64,000 nucleotides of DNA. Origin: Coccinella septempunctata. Lineage: Eukaryota > Arthropoda > Insecta > Coleoptera > Coccinellidae. The notes below the pieces were generated by a model. That model saw nothing but the letters and a program-made list of their open reading frames with translations, was not told the origin of the DNA and did no database searches. Below, piece after piece: positions 56,871-64,000 of this stretch. The stretch covers positions 31,089,345 to 31,153,344 of the forward strand of contig NC_058190.1 of assembly GCF_907165205.1 (NCBI RefSeq). Reading direction: 5' to 3'. Within the stretch, counting starts at the first letter, position 1. Every line of letters starts with the position of its first letter. Both the position numbers and the translations under genes were made by a program.

Positions 56871-56929
56871 ACATGCATTTCCACAGATGCCCCGATTTAT
56901 CGTGAAATAGGAAAGTGGAGTACCTGAGA

Positions 56930-57410
56930 CGTACTCTGGTAGGAGACTTGAACCACCTCAAATATTTCAATTCGAATTTCGCGCTACCGGTATCGCAAAT
57001 ATAGATTGCAGCATACTCGTAAAAAGGCACAACTAGGGTGGTTCCATTTTGGCCGCCATCAGAACAGTTCGGGAGGTAGAGGGTTGAACGTGATTTTGTT
57101 GTTAGGAAGAAAGAAATTGAATAATTTTTGTTTCAAAAGTTTAATAGGTGTTATTTTGTTTTATTGCTGTCATTGTTTAATATTGTTTCACAAACGGTGA
57201 GCTCTTTTAATAATAGTTGTAGAAGTTTCAAGAAAATATCTATTGAATATACTTAAAGAGAGTGCGGGAGACTTGACCCATGCTATGGTTGGGAGACATA
57301 ATTTATAATTGAATAATAGAAATGAAAATAAAAAATATAGAAAGGACCAAAAAATTAAAAAATCGTAAATAAGTGAGAGTGACTCTGAAATAGAAAATAT
57401 GTATGATGAT
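56930..57410 (-). repeat. Dispersed repeat family A/B/C, copy C
   Basis: Inverse orientation of copies A and B: TCGCGCTACCGGTATCGC, CATTTTGGCCGCCATC, AACGTGATTTTGTTGTTAGG, GCGGGAGACTTGACCC and TCTGAAATAGAAAATATGTA in order. ORFs inside it are not conserved. Confidence 0.75.
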
Positions 57411-57479
57411 GAAAACCTTGACATAGATAATCGTTGGTCATTGGGAATTGTTTTCTTTCAATGTTTTTCTTGATAAACA

Positions 57480-59290
57480 ACCTTATGGTCAAGTCTCTCG
57501 CCCCCTGTGCAACTCTCCCATGGGTTAGGGAGACATAAGCAAATTTTGGGTTCCTAGAAAAAGAAATGATATACTCAAAATGTTCATCGCACCTTCACTC
57601 TACCATTATCTATCGTTACCTATTTAGGCATGATATCTTCACGCTAGAAAATGAGTTGCTTCCATTTACAGATACAACTTAAGTGGCTTCAAAGTGAAAA
57701 GGGGTTCAACTCTTCCGGACTCAAAATTGCCAATCTACCACCTACCATCTGCAACACTGTTGGTCTATGCAGGCGAAGGTATCCTACCTTCTATCATTAA
57801 AACAGCACAGAGGATAGAAATCCTCATCACTTACCGAAGGAAACATTGAGCATTCCAATGTAATCGAAAACCATTTCAACAGGTAAAGCACTGCAAGAAA
57901 GAAGTTTTGAAAATAGTGCTGCTGGATCACCTGCATCTGAAGTTGCTTCTACAAGTGATCGAAATCAAATCTTCATTTGCGAAAGCAGGATTCAATTTCA
58001 ATAATTGCACCAACATTCAATATGCATCTTCGACATTGTATATAAGTAAAGTGTTGTTACACTGTAGGTAAAACATAGTACATGCCTTTTGAAGGAACTA
58101 AACTATTGAATAGACCTGGCACTTAACCAAAAAGATGTATCTGGACTTCCATTTGCTATTTTACGTTTTCTTCAGCATGTGCAACGATCGGTTGAAAGTA
58201 TAACAAATTGCTTAGGAGAAAACTGGACAGATATTTCAAAAAACTGATTTTCCCAACCTTCGTTGAGCCGCCTGCTTAAATCATCGTTTCCAAACATCCT
58301 GTAATATATGGGTTCAACTTTAAACATTTTAGGAAATAGACAACTTCGGAATAATTAATTAAAAAGTATTGAAACAAAGACCAAATATCAAGATAGTACC
58401 CACAATTAGTTCGTGAACTTGTAGAGTGAGCTTGCTGAAACCAAACAATCAACGCACCTCATGATATATATTGTGTATACATCAGCTTGCACATACGACA
58501 ATGTCAAGCTGTAATGAACACTGAAGTACACATTTCGGTGAACACAATTTGATACAATCAATTTCTGAACAGTTCTGTTATAGCCGAGCCCTTTGATGTG
58601 TTTTACTCGCTCGAAGAGGTTTTATGTAGGTATGGCTTTAATGAATCGAAACCATGAACTTCCACGTTGGGAAATCTATTTTGAATATGCTGCATCACCT
58701 TAATTCTGGAAGAATATACAACCGGATGAGACAAAATCGATTTATATGTCCTATGACACTGTTATGCAATTTAAGGACATAAATCATCATATTGATCCCG
58801 GGCGTTACATAATCTGAACTGTCTGTATTTGGAAACAGGATGGGAGGAAAAAGGGTTTCTCAAATGAAGAATAACCAAGATAGGGAGTAGAACATTATTG
58901 CTAATTAACTTTTTTGATGCCTGGAGAAAGTACTGAATAGGAAATCAGAGGGAAAAATCCTTTGACTTCATTCCACAATAATTGGAAATTTCCGAAAGAG
59001 AAAACGTAAGAATTAATGAAGCCAGGCCAGTCAGACAGAAAAACCGTTAACTAAGGATTGTTTAGCTTTAAAATTATACACAGCTTTGAGAAAGGATGTG
59101 GCCCTGATAGCTTTATATAATTGGGATTGAGGGAATTGTTCTTTAATATCACAGGTAAAAATCATTGACGTTACTGGATTAGTCAAAGAAAGAGAATGTT
59201 TTTTGAGGGGGGGTTGGTGGTCCACTTTTACTGAATGAGAGCATATTTCTTTATTTACTATTTTACTTATTTCGAATTTGGGTGTGTCCT
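57480..59290. other. Stretch with no supported feature
   Basis: A phrase resembling the repeat A/B/C end (GGTCAAGTCTCTCGCCCCC) occurs at 57488. Otherwise nothing recognised. Confidence 0.4.
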
Positions 59291-59299
59291 CTTCAAATA

Positions 59300-60174
59300 C
59301 AGCGTGTATTGAAGGTGAGGCTTTTTTTCAACAGAAGGAAAAACTCGTCAAAATGAAGCGTTTCACCAAAAATCACTATACAAAACTTTCAAAATGACAA
59401 AATTGAAAAAAAAAATTAAATTGAAAATGATCACTGAAATAGATCCTTATACGACCCTAGACCGTTTTTCAGCTGAATTATCGTAAAGCAGTGGGAAAAA
59501 ACTTATCTCCTCATTCGACCATGTGGTTTCGTTTAGAATATCGGCTCGTTCGATATTTACGTTGTATAAAAATGAAAGCTTAGGATTGCCGAATTGTTCT
59601 CATTATTTTTTAGTAACTTACACGATTTTATGAAATGGCTCATTTCGATACCAACTGACAGATTAGATTTAGGACACAAGTGTAAAAAATAGATTAATAC
59701 TTCAAAATCTCACCAATAAATTATTCACGAATTTTTTCACAATGGGCATCACAATCTTCTTATTCAAACTTTCCAACAATAGTCGTTAAAATGAGAAAAC
59801 ATCATAGCACCTTTCAACATAACTAACATAAGCACTTTCAAGAAACTGCCTCGATTTTCTACATTTTTTTTCAGCCTAACTTGCACGATACAACAATTAT
59901 GATTCTCTCAAAGGTGACCTGATGCATCTAATCCAATGAGCTTGGCACTGAACCATTAATTGTCCAGCCATATGTATATGTTTTGTTTCGTTTTTCGGAA
60001 GCCTGAGTCACCTTCCACAGTCCCGTACTTGAAATTCAATGAAATTTTGTCGAACTTCTAGGGGTTGTATCTCAGCCATCTTGGATATATTATATAGACA
60101 ATTTTTGGTTAAACGACTTATTTTGATGAGTTCTACCTTCTGTAAAAAAAAACCTCACCTTCAAAAACACCCTT
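59300..60174. mobile_element. Foldback MITE, CAGCGTGTATTGAAGGTGAG ends
   Basis: The left end CAGCGTGTATTGAAGGTGAG pairs with CTCACCTTCAAAAACACCCT on the right, with TA on both sides. The arms also share CAGAAGG-x-A-x-AACTC and the ACCAAAAAT block inverted. No ORF. Confidence 0.72.
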
Positions 60175-60349
60175 TATAGACAACATATGGAAGGACAATT
60201 TACCATCGAGAATGACAACTAAGTCTTCTACTTTACCAACTTGATTCACTGGTTCATAGTTCTTTCACTTTTCAAATGCATGCTTTGTATTTTGCTTTGG
60301 TTTGCCCGAAATTTGAAATAATTACGAACTATGATAACCTATACAGGAT

Positions 60350-60420
60350 ACAGGGTCTTTGATTGGAACATATATTTTAACAATAGTTTTCAAAGGTCAA
60401 AACATGACTTTGACCTTGGG
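60350..60420. repeat. Single MITE end related to 6417-6818
   Basis: CAGGGTCTTTGATTGGAACA, then TATTTTAACAATAG and AGGTCAAA, parallel the left end of the element at 6417. No local partner. Confidence 0.5.
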
Positions 60421-60429
60421 ACTAAGCTG

Positions 60430-62090
60430 GTATACTTAACTCACTTTTGAGCTACCGAAATTTCGTTGGCGATAAATATTGAATATTCTATCCCTGATTT
60501 CCATCTTATTTTCAATAATATAATGAAATTAAGCTTGCAACCACCAATATTAGCTCTAACATCTTTTGTAATCATTTATTATCGTTGTTTATTTAACATT
60601 TCATAAATGAGTTACCAGATAAAAACATAACTGTTCAACCTTTCATTTTCATAGAAATGAACGATATTTTCTCTAAACATTCAAAAGTTGCCAAGTTAAA
60701 AAACACAGAAAACTTTTATTATGACAACAAAATTCTTTTCAGGGTAATAAGATAAATCTATTACACTAGTGTAAATGCGCTATCCAGGCACATAACTTGA
60801 AGAATGTTTTATGTTTTAGGATTATGCTATGCGTGTTTATTCACCCGAATAATTTTCCGAATTTCACAGATGCTCTGTATGAATATTTTTTTATATCGAA
60901 TTACTCGTTAACGGGGCGTTATACGAGGAAATATGAAGAATACTTTTATTTTTCAAAATGATGAAATATTCTTCGGTAAACATTCAACTTATTTGTTTTT
61001 TTTGTAATTTCTTTCTGGTACTTTTATGGTATGTAATGATCATAATGCACAGAGAATATTCATTACATCAATGAAAAACCATATTCCGAAAATCATCAAA
61101 TCATCTCATTAGATAGAATCGTTGTGGCATAAAATTGAAAATTACATTTTTATGGATTTTCAATAGCCTGAACCGAATTGCAAAAATTTTGTAAATGAAA
61201 AAAAGTGTTTCTGTTGAGCTCAGGAATCTTCTGTCAAAATACATATAAAAATAATTTGTCAAAAATATTAGAAAGCAACCCGAACTAGTAAGAAAGCGTT
61301 TGAAAACCTACGTTATAGTAAATTTTTGGTCAATCCTATTGTTTAAGAGTGAGTTTATACTATAGATACATCAAATGAAATAAAAGAAGGAACAAAGTAA
61401 TGAGAAACCCCTATTGGCTTTTCGATATCTTTCACCTTTTCTCTGAATTTGTTCGGAAATGGTATTTCGTACAGAACTTAAATCTCATTAGAAATCTTTC
61501 GAACTGATGGTAACTTTAAAACAGGAAGACATATAAAGTTCAAGAGTTCTCATAGTTAACACATTGAATCAACGAACATTCGGTAGATTGAAGTTGGTCG
61601 ATTCGGAAAGTTATCTATTTGCATCATTCCTTCACACAATATTCTAGTATCTTGATTGCAGGAAGCTGTTCGGCTCGGATATAGTTACTTTAATACGAGT
61701 ATGTCTGAAGTTGGATAAGAAGATTAAAACTTGGCTCTTGTGGCGGCTTTCGCGTAGTTGAGTCCTTAGGGATTTCCTCACTATCTCTACATCCGTGGTT
61801 CACATTCCTGGCTGAAATGAATAAATATATTCGTTTCGACATTTTAGGAATATTTCTTATCAGATAGACAGGAGAGTGTTCAGGTTTTTATAGAAAAATA
61901 AGGCATAAAGGATAAATTGTCACTTTATCATGTAGAATAAAGTGGCGTAGTCTAAACTTTCTCGAAATTACATTCAAAAAAATGATAGTTACGATTAGTT
62001 AGTGCTGGACTGAGAAAACCTTCAACTACGTCACTATATTCTACACAAAAAAGTCACTAAGTGACTATAAAATGTTACCTCTTTTCGATA
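60430..62090. other. Stretch with no supported feature
   Basis: AT-rich; nothing recognised. Possibly intron upstream of the exon at 62665. Confidence 0.4.
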
Positions 62091-62094
62091 TTGC

Positions 62095-62116
62095 CATTGA
62101 GTATTAATACTTAATG
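62095..62116. mobile_element. 22-bp palindrome with 7-bp duplication (CATTGAG family, copy 3)
   Basis: CATTGAGTATT faces AATACTTAATG, 10 of 11 paired. ATATTGC flanks both sides exactly (62088-62094, 62117-62123). Confidence 0.75.
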
Positions 62117-62664
62117 ATATTGCTAAGAACTTTAAAGATAGAGGCACCAATACAGAGCCGAAAAATCAATTTTCACTTACCTACCTATAACTTGAAAACA
62201 AAAGGAGATAGAAGGATGCGATTTTTTACAGTACCCATCTTTTAGGAATCCATATCGAAATATGACAGTAGTCAGTGAAAAATCTGCAAAACGCATACTT
62301 ATTTTGATTTTCGGTGTAGGTGTATCCTTAGTCCCAGAATAGTAAAACATTATTTTGCCCAAAGTAAATCTTGTATACCAGCCCTGTTGTCCATTGGAGT
62401 TCTTACTGCTGAGCCAAGCAACCTTCACTTGCAAGGTGGTACAGGAAAAACAGAGATACAGAATTAGAATACAGAAAACGAACGAAAAGGCGTACAATTT
62501 GCCAGACTCTATAACTATGTAGGTACTCTGATTTTATTTCGAGAATTTAAATGAATTTCATCGAGTTTAGAGGTAAATTCAGTTATACATGCATTAAAGT
62601 GTATTTTTCGTATATGGTTTCAATGCATTATGCATTATGACTGATAAGCAATATTGAATTTCAG

Positions 62665-62776
62665 TGGCTATGGAGAGAGCTCGATAACGGAAGGGCTGCG
62701 TACAGCACTGGCCCGGCTGCGACAAAAATCATCCACCCCTGGAAGTCAGTCCCCATTGCACCAGTCCCCACCCCAA
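62665..62776 (+). CDS. Internal coding exon of an unidentified gene
   Basis: The acceptor GAATTTCAG precedes the exon and the strong donor GTAAGT follows it. The 112 nt are GC- and CpG-rich against an AT-rich background. The likeliest frame (split first codon) reads GYGESSITEGLRTALARLRQ, then KSSTPGSQSPLHQSPPQ, a short basic helix followed by a Ser/Pro/Gln-rich linker. A second frame, starting WLWRELDNGRAAY, is also open. I do not recognise the protein. No neighbouring exons were found in the window, so the introns on both sides must be long; the promoter at 30.4 kb is one candidate start. Confidence 0.62.
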
Positions 62777-63044
62777 GTAAGTAATATCAATAATTAATAA
62801 TAAGGCTATTTTCTGTTCAGTTATGAGAAAAATATTTTCTCTAATAAGGAAACTATTCGGATATAAGGCTCGAAGCTTTACGTTCATTTTTCATACATAT
62901 AAGGTAAATTTGTATTGCGAAACTCATTTCATTCGATGAAACTGTTTGTGAGAAAGAACTGAAAATAACACTTTTTATAGTTTTTCAACAGCCTATATCT
63001 CTCAAACCTATCCGATTCGGATGAAATGGTTAAGGAAAAAGTGT

Positions 63045-63106
63045 TTCTTTTGACATCAAGAATCTACTGTTAAAATATTTGTACGAGTAAAAGACTCACC
63101 CTGTTT
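63045..63106. repeat. Single MITE end related to 6417-6818
   Basis: TTTTGACATCAAGAATCTAC, TGTTAAAATATTTGTACGAG and AGACTCACCCTG parallel the right end of the 6417 element. It lies 270 bp past the exon at 62665. Confidence 0.55.
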
Positions 63107-63396
63107 AGTTCAAATAGAATTTTTCAAGCAACATTATTTCGAAAAATAAATAGTACATCAAATCTAACGCTTTTTCTACCAACAATTTTATCTTTATCTC
63201 TCCAATCGATATTTTTCCCAATTTTCCTATACCCATGCTTCTTCAGTATAATGCTCATTCGTTAATGATCAATTTCAACGAACTAATATCTTCCAACCCT
63301 TTCTCGTGTTTTAAAGGTGGCTAGAAAAACCTTAACATAAGTAAAAACTATGAATTCATGATTTTCACAAGGACAAGGTTCCTACCAATCATACAC

Positions 63397-64000
63397 GGAT
63401 ATTTTGAAAAATTCTTTGCCTTCTATAGAACCAAACAAAATTTCAATCTCATAATATTTTATTTCTCAACATATTCTCCTTGGATATTGGATATTGGATA
63501 CATTTATTACATCGAACCTGCAACGCGTCTAGACCTTTCAAAAAAATTTTTCTTTTTGCTTTGCAAACCAGACCTCCACAGCTTTTATTACCTCCTCGTT
63601 GGAAGAAAATTTACGTGCTTTTAAACTTTTTTTCGTTCGTATGAAATATTCAGTGCTTCAGATATCCCAATTCGACGGTCTGATAAAATCATGTCATGAA
63701 CTGCATCGATATTTTCGGGGACTGAGGAGACAGAAACTCGATGACCCGATTGGTCATTATATTCAATGGAAAATTTACCTCTTTTGAAGCTTGCAGTCGT
63801 GCAGTCCAATTTTTTACGGTCGCATACGAAGGACATTGATTACCAAGGGTATTAAGCATATCTTCGTAAACCTGTTTAATTCTTAACCCTTTTAAATACA
63901 GGTACATGATGGCTCGATACTCCAATTTTTCGATTTTCACAATTTCTTTCTTTCAATTTATTGCGTAAGTCTGGATTTTTTGACCTCAAACTTCACACTG
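63397..64000 (-). pseudogene. mariner element, internal deletion derivative
   Basis: Same lineage as the copy at 27465. The minus strand starts with CAGTGTGAAGTTTGAGGTCA exactly at the window edge. It encodes KIEKLEYRAIMYLYLKGLR, SYATVKNWTA and, after a frameshift, VSSVPENIDAVHDMILSDRR and ISEALNISYER. Sequence then jumps to RKFSSNEEVIKAVEVWFAKQ and KEKFF with a stop. The join links the end of the second HTH to the region just after the third catalytic Asp, so the whole DDE core is deleted. Comparison with copy 1 shows the breakpoint between TCATACGAAC and GAAAAAAAGTTT. Confidence 0.85.

Noticed and set aside
1..64000. CRISPR arrays, rRNA, tRNA genes and prokaryotic operons
   Set aside because: No regular spaced repeats, no tRNA box A/B pair with a cloverleaf, and gene structure is clearly intron-containing eukaryotic.

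Overview
This is an AT-rich eukaryotic window, almost certainly an insect (possibly a beetle, which is only an impression from the repeat style). Genes are split by long introns, and the space between exons is packed with decayed transposons and palindromic MITEs. I see no bacterial features, no CRISPR array and no convincing tRNA or rRNA gene.

Host genes. The left end (minus strand, 1-14.7 kb) holds the 5' part of an ANKIB1 orthologue, an ankyrin-repeat plus RING-between-RING E3 ubiquitin ligase. A probable non-coding first exon lies near 14.46-14.74 kb. The ATG exon is 5925-6194, followed by exons 2902-3128 and 894-1073 and the start of a further exon at 1-79. Splice sites and reading phases agree across all of them. 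On the plus strand a TATA+Inr promoter near 30.42-30.45 kb and a well-bounded coding exon at 62665-62776 suggest one or two further genes that I cannot name. An orphan open frame sits at 41.85-42.12 kb.

Transposons, left to right: a 341-bp tandem repeat in an ANKIB1 intron; a 1.9-kb foldback; a complete short Helitron (8885-9157); several TA-flanked CAGGGTG-type MITEs; a 2.0-kb P-superfamily-like element with 8-bp target duplication and a THAP-like remnant (18508-20504); a hAT transposase relic (22784-23710); a non-LTR tail (24.3-24.8 kb); Crypton-like tyrosine-recombinase pieces (26.9, 48.6 and 56.1-56.9 kb); a DD34D mariner (27.5-29.9 kb) split by a 1323-bp TIR element carrying a 306-codon ORF; a second mariner, interrupted by a non-LTR fragment and a further repeat, with a hAT-like element next to it (50.6-53.8 kb); and an internally deleted mariner at the right edge.

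The most unusual signals are: (1) six tiny insertions, five of them near-perfect palindromes of 22-51 bp, most flanked by 7-8 bp direct repeats, two validated by an empty paralogous site in this same window; they look like P-type excision footprints or extremely short MITEs; (2) 'Russian-doll' palindromes, in which one TA-flanked foldback sits at the tip of another, up to three levels deep; (3) the 1323-bp element with 3-bp TTA duplication, whose ORF may be part of an uncharacterised DDE transposase.
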